64,000 bases of DNA from Sweltsa coloradensis (GCA_024449915.1 JAMZAV010000006.1:1674001-1738000); one strand, 5' to 3'; counted from the first letter of the stretch, positions 22,188 to 34,839 are shown. Translations and numbers: made by a program. The notes: generated by a model from the sequence alone, not told the origin.

Positions 22188-22931
22188 TTGGATGAGCGAA
22201 GCGAAGACTTAAATTTCACTAACCCCCCCAAAAAAATTAGCTCGCGTGTTTTTTTTGTTTTTTTTTTTGTATTTTTGTCTGTTTGTTCGCTCTCTACCGG
22301 GAAAACGGCATATGCGATCTTGATGAAAAATATAGGGGACCTTCGAAATCTCTGAATTTAAGACTTGCTACGTTTTTGGGTACAATCGAAGAAATATTTC
22401 TCATGAATATCGTACTTTTACGATTTTTTTCGATTTTCAATGCGATATTTTGGTGATATTTGGCTCGCGACCGGGCAAAAGGCTACTCCGATCATGATGA
22501 AACTCAATGGGAACGTTTGAAATCATTAAAATTAGATATGTTATGATTTTAGGGACGTTTGAAGAAATATTTCTCATAGAAATCGTACTTTTACGATTTT
22601 TTCCCCCGATATTTTCGTGATGTTTGGGCCAATTATGACCAAACGGGTGGGGCTACAACGTTCATATTTTACATGGACATTAAGGTAATGGTGATGTATT
22701 GCTTTTTGAAAGAAAAAGTTGAAACAGTTAGCCAGAATCCATAGAATAAAGGTTTTAATATGAGTTTTTTTTAGATTTATAATAACAATTAACAAGTAAC
22801 AATAAAAAGTTGACAAAAATCACCTACAATGCATTCAAAAAGCACTTGCAAAGGAAAAGTGGTTCTACGCAAACTAAAAACTTACAAAAAAGCTCATTCA
22901 TTAACGCGGCTGGACTTAAGCGTTTTCCTAG
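22188..22931 (+). mobile_element. Helentron-like (HINE) element, copy 3
   Basis: Starts TTGGATGAGCGAAGCGAAGA and ends GCTCATTCATTAACGCGGCT, GGACTTAAGCG, TTTTCCTAG; A precedes and T follows. It is most like copy 2 (CACTAACCCCCCC, TTAGCTCGCGTG, the TATGCGATCTTGATGAAAA phrase) but has one 176-bp type unit instead of two. The subterminal inverted repeat carries two changes. Non-coding. Confidence 0.65.
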
Positions 22932-24587
22932 TTTAGAAACAACTTACCATTAATTAGAAAATCGTGTAAAATATTCGAATGTATTGAACAATTTGTTTGT
23001 TTGTTTGTTTTGTTGACATTTTGATATAATGTCGAATAGTCTTGAGACAACAAAATGCAGAAACTTCTTTTATTTGTTATTGATTATTTTTTATTTTTAA
23101 CATCGTCTGGATGAATGTTATGGACATGTTGCAAGAATGTTATTTGTTCTTGGTTCGTGATAAAAGAACACAGCGACATAGAAATTATCTTCGACGTTAA
23201 CTTGAAATGTGAACAGTAACATTTTAATTATAAACTATCATTTTAGTGTGTTCAACTAGAAGCACAGTGTCTAGACGTCGGTTCCATACTACTGATAACC
23301 CCAAATGATTTGTTCCATCATCTAACATATTATTTTATCTAGAGTTTGTCTAGTTCTCGTTTCCTTCCAAAGAGAGTTGACTTTATCTGAAATCAATGTC
23401 AGTTCGTCGGTATCAATCCACGATCTTTCCCATTCCCTCTCAAATAAACTAGTGAAAGTTTCCGCTTCTTGTCTTTCAAGTTATTATCTTTTGTCCCGTC
23501 TTTGTTGTTCAATCTTTGGCTAGCACGCTCATATTTCTTCGTCATCTCTCTGGTTTTTTATCTCCTTCAGAATTCTCCACCCGGGGGGAAACGTGCTATA
23601 AACAACATAGAACAGAGAGAAGCCAACCACAGATTAAGAAGTTCTAAATTAGCTGAGCCAGCTAGGATCAACTCAACTCTACAAGCCAAGACTCATTGAC
23701 CTCCAAAACCGCAAAGGACTTCCATCTAATGTAAAGCGTGTTAGTAAAACCCTCCACAAATCACATTTGTAAACTGACCTCTATTCAACATTGGGTTAGA
23801 CAACATAATACGTAACCTCACTACCGGTAAGCTCAAGTGAGCAGAGAGGGAAAAGAGAGGTAAAAATAAGAAAAAGTAACAAAACCCTTTCATGTCAGAT
23901 TCTCATCTTCACCTAGATGGATTCTGGTTTATTTATGTTGTTATTTTGCATCAATGTCGAAATCCTCCTTGACTTTTCACTACACGTGTTGGAAGTTTTA
24001 TCAAGACTGATGAAGGCTTGAAGGGCTGCCGGTTTTAATAAAGGTGCAACGTGGCTAGCGGACCTTTAAAAGCGATATTCATATCGACACAATGGATAGA
24101 AAATTAAACTATGAAAAAATGAAAAAGAAAATATAATGTGCCACATTCAAATACACGATATGTTAGATAATATATAATGATGGAAAGTTGCTTTGTGTTC
24201 GCTGCAAGTTGAATAAAATTTGAACAAATAAAAGCACATTAATTTCGTGTAGGTTGTGCTATACACTGTTTTATGAATGAAACCTATTATAAAAGTTTAC
24301 TGTGGATGATTTTTTTAATATTTGCAAGTATTTGCCATCTATTTACTGTTTTGCTAAAAATGAACTAATTCAAATTAAGATTAATTTTTTGGCAGTGTTA
24401 TATTGGATAGTGATAAAAATGAGTTGATCACAAACTACAAGCCTAACGTCCATTAGTACGTAAGTACGCGAGTATGTTTATAAGTACAGCCTTACTACAT
24501 ACATATAACTAAAGTGTAATCGGAATTTTCATCTAAAATGTATGATAGTTCAAAGCCAAAACAATCATAATAGAATTTGGCGTCTTT
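22932..24587. other. No recognised feature
   Basis: AT-rich with a (TTTG)n run at 22992-23010. A short open frame at 23470-23699 ends in a charged peptide that I do not recognise. No splice evidence. Confidence 0.35.
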
Positions 24588-24599
24588 CTCGATTTGGTT

Positions 24600-24667
24600 A
24601 TTCGGTTCGAAACCGGGTCTCCCACATTTTAGGTAGGCGCCTTAGTCAACTAGACCACCGAGACGGG
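24600..24667 (-). tRNA. tRNA-like sequence, minus strand, pseudo
   Basis: In reverse: CCGTCTCGGTGGTCTAGTTG, GGCGCCTACC, ATGTGGGAGACCCGG, TTTCGAACCG. Same family as the + copy 170 bases away; its 3' end is cut and joined directly to the CTCGATTTGGTT head. Confidence 0.5.
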
Positions 24668-24836
24668 AACTATTGAATTGTAGTTGCATTATAGATCTGA
24701 ATCCAGTAAACTATTGATAACTGTCCAACAGTAAACTATTTGTTTGTTTGTTTTGTTTGTTTTGTGGGTACAGTAACTAAGAGTTTACTGAATTCAGATC
24801 TATAATGTAACCACAATTCAGAAGTTAATAAGTTAC

Positions 24837-24911
24837 CGTCTCAGTGGTTTGTTGGCTACGGCGCCTATCTGGAATGTGGGAGACCCGGGTTCGAACCCCG
24901 GTCGGGATGGA
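24837..24911 (+). tRNA. tRNA-like sequence, pseudo
   Basis: B box GGTTCGAACCC and the loop phrase CTGGAATGTGGGAGACC match the copies at 13895 and 51255. The A box is degraded (TGGTTTGTTGG). Treated as a repeat component, not a working tRNA. Confidence 0.5.
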
Positions 24912-24940
24912 TTTTATAATTTCTGAATTGTATTAAATAT

Positions 24941-26020
24941 TAACGAATTTGGCGTATTATGAAACCAACAAAATTACAAGGTTCACTAAATAAACGATCA
25001 GGTTGTTGACATAAATAAGAAAACTTAATGTATTTTTATTAACTTGCACTTGAACCGAATTGTAATTTCAACTTTTACCCACAGTTTGTAATTTAGTGTT
25101 TGTAGGTTGTCATTTTTTAAAATTGTGAGAGATTGTTATTATCTAATAAAATATGGATGAAGTAAAGTCACTAGCATATTGATGTTTAAATGTCTCCAAA
25201 TTACTGTAATGGAATGTAACTCATAGTTAAAATTTCATCTTTTACGAAAAGCTTTTTAATTTACAACTACTTTAGCATCATACAACTTTTAACAAAACTT
25301 TTTTTGATTATAAAGTCTCTTTGAGTCGTTGTTACGTGGGAATTACTTTTTTTGTTAAACACAAAAAGAGAAGTAAACTTTCCAAATTAGTTAGGATTAA
25401 TACTTTTTTTTAGAACACCACAGTTTTAATATTTCTAGGAAATATATTTTAAAAAGAAAACCTCACTGTATCTATGACGACGGTCGTTCGCCCGCAGCCA
25501 AGCGCACACGACTGCTAGTAGGCGATGATAACTCGACCCTGTTTACTCCTACCCGAGTTGGGGGATTTTCAGCTATCTGCACACGCCGTCCCGAAATATT
25601 TACAATCTTGAAACTCGGTATATGACCTGATATGTGGTCCATGACATACAAAAAAAAATCAGCCCGATCCGATAACCCGTTTTGTGTTAAAAAATGTCTC
25701 AACATAGGTGAAAACCTTCCGGCTAGCTAGCTGGTTGGTTGGTTTGTTGAGGGGTTCTGACGGAGAGAGGAATAAGAGCCTACAGAGAAAACGGTACATC
25801 TCAGAACTATGAAACTTGGACCACACTTAGATGTTCCTCAGACTCATACTTTTGCTTTCAAAACCAAAACCAAAACCAAAACCATTTAAACCATTTAAAT
25901 TCAAGACCATTAGTAAATATCTAACAATTCCATTTGAAATTTCCCTCTTTCTTTGAATTATCGTTTACAAGTATTTCACGCGTTGATATGAAACAAACAG
26001 CAAAAATATGTGATATCCCT
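24941..26020. other. No gene; probable old repeat at 25470-25860
   Basis: The 25470-25860 part is GC-richer and reads like degenerate repeat text (CTTGAAACTCGGTATATGAC, AGCCCGATCCGATAACCCG, GAAACTTGGACCACACTTAG), similar in style to the interior of the Helentron-like elements, but I found no second copy in the window. The 77-codon minus ORF (25472-25705) is not recognised. Confidence 0.35.
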
Positions 26021-26492
26021 CCCAAATACAAAAATTTGTAATAAAAACGGCAGCCAAGCTCTAGCTTTAAAAGTCTTCGGCTGTGAATGTTGTGAGGTAT
26101 AGAATTTGAGCCAATCTTTTCATTCTTCCTCCCTAGTTTCTCATTGAAAAGAAGAAAGATCATTTCGCCTGTTGACGAGCGCCAAGCCAACCAATTTTAT
26201 GGTAAAAGAAATAAAAATTTTAAACTAAAAACAAATCTTGGCCATTGACTTTTTAAAGTTCTCGTAATGAACCAAATTCAATGGCAAAGTAATTTTTTTA
26301 TGATTTTGAGTTTAAAATTTTTACTTTTTTTACCGCGAAAATTGTTGGCTTGGCGCTCGTCAACAGGTGAAATTTTCGAAACTAGGTAGGAAGGATGAAA
26401 AGATTGGCTCAAATTCTATATCGCACAACATTCACAGCCGAAGACTTCTGCCGTTTTTTTTTGTTTTTTTTTACAAATTTTTGTATTTGGGG
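26021..26492. mobile_element. Foldback element with about 200-bp arms
   Basis: Left arm 26021-26225 (CCCAAATACAAAAATTTGTA ...) is the complement of right arm 26309-26492, with internal landmarks AAGTCTTCGGCTGTGAATGT, TTTGAGCCAATCTTTTCAT and CTGTTGACGAGCGCCAAGCC in both. The spacer is about 85 bp. The minus-strand ORF 25921-26190 lies mostly in the left arm. No target duplication identified. Confidence 0.75.
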
Positions 26493-26627
26493 CGGTAGAC
26501 CCTATTATTGACTAAGCAATATTTAAATTTGTAGGAACATGATACATTTCCAAAGAAAGATTTTAATTCATAGATGTTTTCTCCACATATTACATTATTA
26601 CTACACCAAGAAAAAATGTCGTCCGAT

Positions 26628-26646
26628 TTTGGTGGAGGTGCCGGGT
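26628..26646 (+). repeat. 19-bp motif, copy 4
   Basis: Exact TTTGGTGGAGGTGCCGGGT, in otherwise unrelated AT-rich DNA. Confidence 0.8.
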
Positions 26647-29600
26647 ATGAGTTGAGTTGTTAATATTTGCGATTATCTGTAAACAATTATTTATGTTCCA
26701 ATAAAACAAATAGGATATAATTTGTATATTAACAACTATAACTTTAACTATAACTGTATATTAACAGGGGAGATATATTTACCAAAGTTGTCGCTGTCGG
26801 CTTTGTCAGTCGACAATGTTGGAGGGAATCGAACACGTTAGTGGGAATGCAATAGCCATATGTTATTAGAGTTATTTGTACAAAAAAATAACGGTTTACA
26901 CTTTTAAAGCATTCTGCCAATTTTCCTTCAATGTAATACACAACAGTCATTACAGTAGATGTAAGTAATTACTATTTTATGTTTGTGTGAATAAAATTGG
27001 AGTTGGCTGTTCTCTCATAATTGTTATAAGTTGTTGTCATTCTCACTGATCGACAGCTACAACTTTAGTAAATAGACCCCCAGGCTAGACTTTTCCCCAC
27101 CAGCAATGGAACGAATTCTGGGCTTAGGATTCAAACATTCTTCAACATTCATTACCAACTTTCCCAGTTTCCATAGATGCTATAGAGGAGAATATAAGCA
27201 CCAAAGTAGATCGACCACTCGCCAATTTTGTAGGTTGTAAAATATCACTTTTTTGCGGTTTCCATTTAATTGAGACATTTATTAAGGTATTCTTAAATTT
27301 GTTATGGTATGAATACGATACGTTCATGGATGAAATAGATCATTTGATTTATGAACATACCTAATATTAATATGTAAATAAAATGTGTAAGCCTACGTGC
27401 CATACTATATTTCGAATATCTAAGAAATGAGTTTATGAAGTCATTATTATGTTTTAATAATGTTTACTTAAATTGCAATATAGTAAGTGAATTATTGTGC
27501 GTTATACTATCAATTAGGATGTTATAGATCAAATACCTTGATAATTTAAAAAAAAATTGTTGAGAGTATTAAACGTTTTTCAATATCTGACCCGCTTTGC
27601 TGATGTATATTCATTATTAATAATATGAGTTCTCTGCAATGCAAGAAATACGACAATCATGAATATGTCAGCTTTATTTATAATCACACAGTATACACAT
27701 CAAATGTTTATACCTATCCTACGGCATTGTCTTGGGACCCCCGGGAAATCAAAATGTTACAGTGAAATAAATTTTGAAAAGGATAAATAGGATTTTGAGC
27801 TTTCGTGTTCTGTTTCTAAGCTGATTACTTGGCAAGTAATAACAAACATTGGAACGCCAAAACAGATTGGCCTAAAAATGTATGGAGCGTAAGAATAATT
27901 TTATTTCCTTCATATACAAATTCAACGTAACAGTTACGTTTTAAACTTTCCTTAGTCGACATGTGCTTTGTATCTTTAAAAAGGTATTAAGGTTAGGATA
28001 TCGCTAGCACTAGGGCCCTCTAGAGGGGTAAGGGGGAATGCAACATTATTTGCCATAGTTTGCAGTAAAATAGCCATATCTTCGGAACTAATAAAGCTAT
28101 GAAGGCGATTTTGGACTTTTTAGTAAGCATAAAATGTTAAGCTTCAATCGTACCTAACATTAATTACTAAAATTTGTAATAACATCATTATAATGCACTT
28201 TTAATTAGCATCTGCACAATTGACAATTTCAGCGATATTTAGAGCAAATATCAATTCAGAAACGAAATTCGAACGTTGAAATATAAAACGTATAAATTGT
28301 GATTTAAACGTAACGATATATTTTTCGATTTCCAATTGAAGTCCATTAAAAAAATTATTAATGACATTTGATTAAATTACCTTTAATTTCTGTCCCTAAA
28401 AAAAAATAACTAAAGGGACTGTACGTTAAAATTGCATTTAATGGTTGTAGTTTAATGCTTTTTAAATTTTTAAGATATCTTTCACCGTTTCCAAACTATC
28501 AGTGAAATTAGTTTATAAATATTGAACAAAAATTTCGTCCGTCAAGGAGCGCTCAGAGTGGCAGTGTTTGGAACTCGGTAGTAGGTTTACCAGTCGTCCG
28601 CGGGAAGGACAAAATGCAACTTTGAAACAAATTTATGCATATCACCTCAGCACCTGTCACATATTATATCTAATTACTAATTACACTATGTGGACGTGCC
28701 ACGTGAGTAGTTCAATACTGAAATGCATATTAGTGAATTTGAAGGCGCGGCAACTCGACGATAGTCACCTCACCTGCATACGCTTACAGTTATCTCGAAA
28801 ATGCCACTCGTGGTTAAATTTAAACTAGAAATAATCCACGATGCATTTTGAAGTTCGTAATGATTATCATTTGCTCAACAGTGTATACAACCAGTAGGCC
28901 TACTCAGATGAGAATCCATGAAATGAAACTAAAGCTAAAATCGCCTCTCAAAAACTCAAATAACCGGAAAATGCAGGCTAGACAGTGTGTGTGTAGTATA
29001 ATTTTGACTCGACTCATCAATTAAGTGATAAGATTGAAATAATATTAGTACATTACTGGCCTGTGATTGAATTTTGCACAATACATTAATTTATACAGTC
29101 TGTGAACGTTTTACAAATGACAACAACCCAACCCTTTCCAAAAGTAAATACTTTTTTTTGGCTTGAAGAAAGGATGGAGAGATGCATGACGAATACAATA
29201 GAGCGATTTTACGACCTGTGAAAGGACCTGAAAGGAATGGCTTGAAAGGTGGGGCATTCTTGTATAAGTGATAGTTAAATCGTGTAATTTTTATCATTTA
29301 GTGATTATACATATAGTTATTCAATTCATCAAGTCAAAACAAGGCCTAAAATGTTTTTCAATCACAATTGTAGCTCAATTCTAAGAGAAATTGCAAAACA
29401 AATCAAATAACCATTTGATATGATTTAATCGGATATTTCCTTAAATATGAGGATAAACACTTCGCAAAAAAAACTAAAATGCGTAGAAAAATGTAAATAA
29501 GACAATGAGTTTATTAAAACCGAGATAACGCTTATCAACTCTACTTTTAGTTTAGAGATGGTATTTTTTTTTTTGCACAAGGTTGTTGTGAATGGATGCA

Positions 29601-29723
29601 TAGTATACCCTAGATAATAAAAGTAATATAGAAAATACCCTTTGAAGGCGATTCTCAGAATTCAGAAATACGTTTATTGATGAGTTTAGGGTCTGGGGGC
29701 TGAGGGCTGTGTGAGGCAGAGAT
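26647..29723. other. No recognised feature
   Basis: Mostly AT-rich. A B-box-like GTGTTCGATTCCC on the minus strand near 26830 may be the end of a tRNA relic. A GC-richer patch (28545-28620) has no supported ORF. Confidence 0.35.
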
Positions 29724-29850
29724 TTGTTGGGTTCTAAACTTGTCGACAGAATCCCTGACAAAAATAACAGTACGGTTGTTGTCCGACTCCCTAGCAGTAG
29801 CATCATAGCCGAAGCCGAGTCCGGCGTTTCCGATGCGAAAAGATATTATT
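29724..29850 (+). other. Weak coding-like segment
   Basis: An open frame with protein-like composition (LVDRIPDKNNSTVVVRLP, IIAEAESGVSDAK) precedes a short (ATT)n run. It has no clear donor and only a weak acceptor (GTGAGGCAG). Could be a fragment of an exon or chance. Confidence 0.2.
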
Positions 29851-32029
29851 ATTATTATCCTTCACACAATCATATTATTTGCAGTAGTAACAATTTAAAA
29901 AAAGTATATGTTATAAAGCCGGTTATAGGCGATTTTGTGTCCTTCTCATCCCCTGAAATAATACGAATGTGTAAGTCGGTCATAAGATAATAATTGCAGA
30001 AAAACATTATTCATAGATTTATTGATATGCTGTGCTGTGCTGACACGGGAGTGTCATTGATTTTATCATTGAGTATACTGTTTTATGTGTAATATGTGTA
30101 TGAGTATATTATTTTTATCGCCTTCCGTAATGGGCTATAATATTCGTTAGTGTCATTGATAGCAATTGGATAAATTATTGAAATATTGCACTGGTTTTGT
30201 ATAATTTATGTATTATTTTATTTTATGCATATATTGCTCGTGTGTGTTATTATAATCTATAAGAGCGTGCAACGCATATGCTATGGCCGGTGGCCATTAG
30301 CATGGCACTGGCATGGTGCAAATTGCCAAAACATAAAAAAGTAAGCATGCTAAAAACAAACCCCAAAATTTACATTCACTGAATCCTTGTATTTATGGCC
30401 TGCTTCGAATGTGTTTGGAAGGGGGGGTCTATTCAGTCACTCATCATGGTCCCTTTCAAACATTGCAAGATGAAAACAAAATCCACCTTGGTTCCTAGAA
30501 CTGGCTCGGGCGGATAAGGAGATCATTGCTTTGTCGAGTCCCAAGGTTCTGAATTCGGTTCTATAAAATAGCTTGTGAAAATAATTAAAACTGCTGTACC
30601 AGTACCACGACAATACTGTATATAGTTTCGAATTGTAGTTCGATTTATTGGGTACATAACGTGGACATGTGTAAATGAGTAAAATTACACTTCATTTTCT
30701 GTAGCAAATATGTAAACACACACACACACACACACACAAATTGAATTTGCCCTTCTTTCACAATTATTTACTATAATGCTGTAGAAATAAATGTGTGTTC
30801 ATTATAAAAAAAGATTTGGATTATAACTATTCAAATATAATTATTATTCAAATTGTTGACATTGTGAGGTTGAAAATCGACATAACTGGGGAAGGCAGCG
30901 GTGTGGCGGACCACCTAAATGGTTGTATACGAAATTGGCTGTTGCACACAAGAGATATATTTATAATGGAAAGACCTTTCCTTCAGAATCGAAATGGGTA
31001 TTTGGCCGGCGTTAGGGGGCGGGGGGGCTTCTACTCACAAGTTGCTACCTTCCCGACATCATTAGGTGTCATTGATTTTGTGGTTTCTTGTGTATATTAT
31101 TTTCGATCGCGAGTATTGAACAAGCTATAATGACATGATAGTGTCTTAAATTTTTGTGTGTGTGTTCATTATTTTTGATCGAATCCTCAACGGGGTTTAT
31201 TGGCATAAGAAGAGCAAAAATGTGACATTGCTTATTTTTTAATATATGCAATTAAAAGTAGTCGTATCACATCGGATCGGATCGGGTATTCTCTAGAAAG
31301 GTATACCCTGATGGTAATATTGAACATAAATTATAATTGTTATCATTTTTTGTATTTTCATTCTTACACTAGAATTATTTATGACACCTGATTGCACCTG
31401 ATTGCACTTTCTGGAGAGTTTGTTTATCTGCGCCAAATAGTGAATGAAAGCGACAGCTTGGGCTCTGGAACGATTATGTTAGTGATTGAATGTTTATTTT
31501 ATTTTATACATATCGTGAGGCGTAAAGTAAAATCAAATTACATCACGTAATAAGTTCTGTGACCGAGGGGGTAGATTCTTAATACGATTTTTTAAAATAA
31601 TTAATTACATTTTTTATTGGAGGTAATATTCACGTTCAATGCCATATTATGCTATGACCGAGTTGAAAACCATCGCATACAAAGAAGGTTATATTTTGTA
31701 TATGAAACCCTTTTCAAGGGATACAACTCATTTACTTGAGAGAAGTATTTGACTCCAACACGTTAGAAAAATTATTCAAACAATAAAATAATATTTTTGA
31801 GTACAATATTAGCTCATCAAACTCACATTCGGGCTCTTGTTGAGAGGATTTGTAATAACTGGTACAATCTGACAGGCAAAGTTCTAATCAATCGACGAAA
31901 TGTATTATGGTGGTTATGATATGAAAATTTCTATCATTATGTGTGTAAAAACATCCTTCCAAATATAATCATACACATCGAGAATCAACCACAAAACACA
32001 TCTTGTTGTTGTAGCCTATACCGTAATGC
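29851..32029. other. No recognised gene
   Basis: AT-rich apart from the CA microsatellite. The 111-codon ORF at 30795-31130 includes G-runs and shows no domain. CACCTGATTG repeats twice at 31385-31407. Confidence 0.35.
30715..30738. repeat. (CA)n microsatellite
   Basis: About 12 uninterrupted CA units. Confidence 0.9.
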
Positions 32030-32345
32030 TTTTAGTGTGGACTTGTCGTGACGTGACTTGTGTTTTCCCGTTTAATTGAAGGTAAATTTAGGGAACCCAT
32101 CTGTAAGTCTCCTCCACTCGCAGACGGATGTAAATCAATGATCGGACAGAAGCCCTGTATACATTCCTCGCAGGCGTCACCTCGTGCACTGTCTTCCAAT
32201 GGTATTGCTACTTGTCTCATTTCCATCTCCCGAATCAATCGGTTGTGTCATTTCATCATCAACAAAAGGAAGAAGATTCAATCGCAATTGTTCAATGATG
32301 ATTATAAATTCCACTTCCACTTTGGCATCGTGTACAAGGAATAGA
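32030..32345. other. GC-richer island with overlapping ORFs, unassigned
   Basis: Long open frames exist here in several frames: + 32060-32344 (94 codons), - 32032-32238 (68 codons), and another minus frame containing EFIIIIEQLRLNLLPFVDDE. Such multi-frame openness suggests composition rather than coding, but the segment is unique and GC-richer than its flanks. No family recognised. Confidence 0.25.
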
Positions 32346-32630
32346 ATTCGGATGATTAGTACTCATTGTGCATTGTTATTATAAAAAGTATCTTGATACA
32401 TATGTGACTAAAAACACTTATCAATACGTAATCAAATGAAATCTCTGTTCAGTGTTTTCAGAAAATACAATGTAAATTACAAATATGTGTATTATCCCCC
32501 AATGAGACACAAGATTGTGTCTCACTCTCATTACAAGTGAAACGTTTATATCACAATACAACTTTACTTATATAAATGCTGTAGGAATCAATTTTTTGTT
32601 TCTTGACAAAAGTAAACTTTTCAATAATTA

Positions 32631-33400
32631 TTGGATGAGCGTAGCGAGCGTAGCGAGCGAAGCGAAGATTCCATTTCACTACACTGGAGAAAAAAATCCG
32701 GAATGTTTTTTTTTTTTTTTTATGTATTTTTGTCTGTTTGTTAACACGATTCCGGCTAAACCGATACTCCGATTGCGATGAAATTTTATAGAGGTCTTCG
32801 AAATCTCTGAACTTAGAACTGCCACGTTTTTGAGCACAATCGGAAAATTATTTATCATGAAAATTGCAATTTTACGATTTTTTTCAATTTTTTAAAAATT
32901 TCTTCGACTTACAACACCTACATGCTTTATCCGAATTTAATGATTTTTTCACAGAACCATAATTTTATGAATTAAGATATTTGTGTAAAATTTGAGCGCA
33001 ATCGAAAAATTATTTCTTATGAAAATCGAAATTTTACGGGTTTTTTCTTTTTCAAAACAGTTTTTTGACTTATAACACCTACATGCTTTTTCCGATTGTA
33101 ATAATTTTTTCACAGAACCTTAATTTTATGAATTAACATATTCGTGTGAAATTTGAGCACAATCGAATAATTATTTCTTATGAAAATCGAAAATTTACGA
33201 TTTTTTTCTTTTTTAAAATTACGATTAACTAAAAAAATTAAAGATTAAAGTTTATTTTTTTATTTAATTTAAATTAATTTTAAAAAAAATCTTCAACTGA
33301 AATGATTTTTTCACAGAACAACAGAAAATCCACATAACACATGGTAGCTCAATGAATTACGCTCATCCAACAACGCGGCGGGACTTAAGCGTTTTCCTAG
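32631..33400 (+). mobile_element. Helentron-like (HINE) element, copy 4
   Basis: TTGGATGAGCGTAGCGAGCG at the start and CGCTCATCCAACAACGCGGC GGGACTTAAGCG TTTTCCTAG at the end; the 11-bp subterminal inverted repeat is exact. A on the left, T on the right. Inside, a unit of about 140 bp recurs two to three times (AACACCTACATGCTTT.TCCGA, TTTTTTCACAGAACC, GAGC.CAATCGAA.AATTATTTCTTATG). Non-coding. Confidence 0.7.
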
Positions 33401-33515
33401 TTTAAATTCGTCGCGATTGTTAGATTGACAGATTTGATGAAGGTAGCAGAGTGGATGATAACGGTTGTAAACTAAATTGGTCTGTTGTAAAGTTTTGCAC
33501 ACAAAGAGATATTTA

Positions 33516-34315
33516 CTAGGAAAACGCTTAAGTCCCGCCGCGTTGTTGGATGAGCGTAATTGGTGCATTGAGCTGCCATGTGTTATGAGGATTTTCTGTT
33601 GTTCTGTGACAAAATTATTACAAAGTCGAATAATTTTTTTAAATTAAATTAAATTAAATAAAAAAATTGACTTTATTTTTTAATTTTTTTTTTGAATTGT
33701 AATTTTAAAAAAGGAAAAAATCGTAAAATTGCGATTTTCATAAGAAATAATTATTCGATTGCGCTCAAATTTTACAAGAATATATTAATTCATAAAATTA
33801 AGGTTCTGTGAAAAATTCATTACAATAGGATAAAGCATGTAGGTGTTATAAGTCAAAGACTTGTTTAAAAAAAGAAAAAACGTGTAAAATTTCGATTTTC
33901 ATGAGAAATAATTTTTCGATTGCGCTCAAATTTCACACGAATATCTTAATTCATAAAATAAAGGTTTTGTGAAAAAATCATTAAAATCGAATGAAGCATG
34001 TAGGTGTTATAAGTCGAAGAAATATTTTAAAAATTGAAAAAATTCGTAAAATGGCGATTTTCATGAGAAATAATTTTCCGATTGCGCTCAAAAACGTGGC
34101 AGTTCTAAGTTCAGAGATTTCGAAGGTCTCCATAAAATTTCATCGCAATCGGAGTATCGGTTTAGCCGGAATCGTGTTAACAAACAGACAAAAATACAGA
34201 AAGAAAGAAAGAAAGAAAAAAAAAAAAAAAAAAAAAAAAACATTCCGGATTTTTTTCTCCAGTGTAGTGAAATGGAATCTTCGCTTCGCTCGCTACGCTC
34301 GCTACGCTCATCCAA
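33516..34315 (-). mobile_element. Helentron-like (HINE) element, copy 5, inverted
   Basis: The mirror of copy 4: begins with CTAGGAAAACGCTTAAGTCC and ends with CGCTACGCTCATCCAA. It has the same internal units in reverse. Together with copy 4 it makes a 1.68-kb inverted repeat around 115 bp of unrelated sequence. The ORFs 33991-34440 (+) and 34088-34315 (-) are repeat artefacts around a long A run. Confidence 0.7.
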
Positions 34316-34839
34316 TAATGGCCGGACCCTTCTTCCAGAATCTGTTATTCTTTTATGTCAATAGTTCAATACCTAGAGAAGAAGACCCTTTTTTTGCTCT
34401 AAACCGCTCGCCCTTCGCCCCCCACCCCCGCAACCCCTAAAGAGATGCAGCCTTCCATTCACAGACGTCTGAGAAGTTGCCTACCTTTACGGGGCACTTT
34501 CAACCAAACCACATTCAAACGCCCGCGTAGTTTTGACCAGTAGCGCCCAACTAGCGGATTTGCTTGAAACTAACCAAAGGGAAATCCTGACCTTAATGAA
34601 AACAAAACACGTTATTTTTTTTTTATAAATTTGCTCGAGTTTGTAAATTGAGTTTGGATTTTATATTCTCTTATGAAGAAATTTGAATGTTTTCAGTACT
34701 AACAAGCCGTTACACCGATAAGGCACTTTCTCCATTTTATTTGAACAATAATGAAAATTTAAATTTAAATACTTTACTCTAAAATGGCGTACTATATTTA
34801 ATATTCATTTAATCACTGAAATTACGGTTTATTTACTTA
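34316..34839. other. No recognised feature
   Basis: A GC-richer patch (34320-34580) with poly-C stretches, then AT-rich sequence. No supported ORF. Confidence 0.35.

Larger units (their letters stand above)
24588..24940. mobile_element. Head-to-head pair of tRNA-like repeats
   Basis: Starts with the CTCGATTTGGTT head, then a minus-strand tRNA-like sequence (24600-24667), an inverted-repeat arm (24674-24712), a short T/G-rich loop with (TTTG)n, the matching arm (24782-24820), and a plus-strand tRNA-like sequence (24837-24911) followed by ATTTCTGAATTGTA. Arms and tRNA-like parts belong to the family at 13699-14005. The whole could fold into one large hairpin. Confidence 0.65.

Noticed and set aside
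33991..34440. A 149-codon + strand ORF with a long lysine run
   Set aside because: It spans the inverted Helentron-like copy; the lysine run is a poly-A tract.
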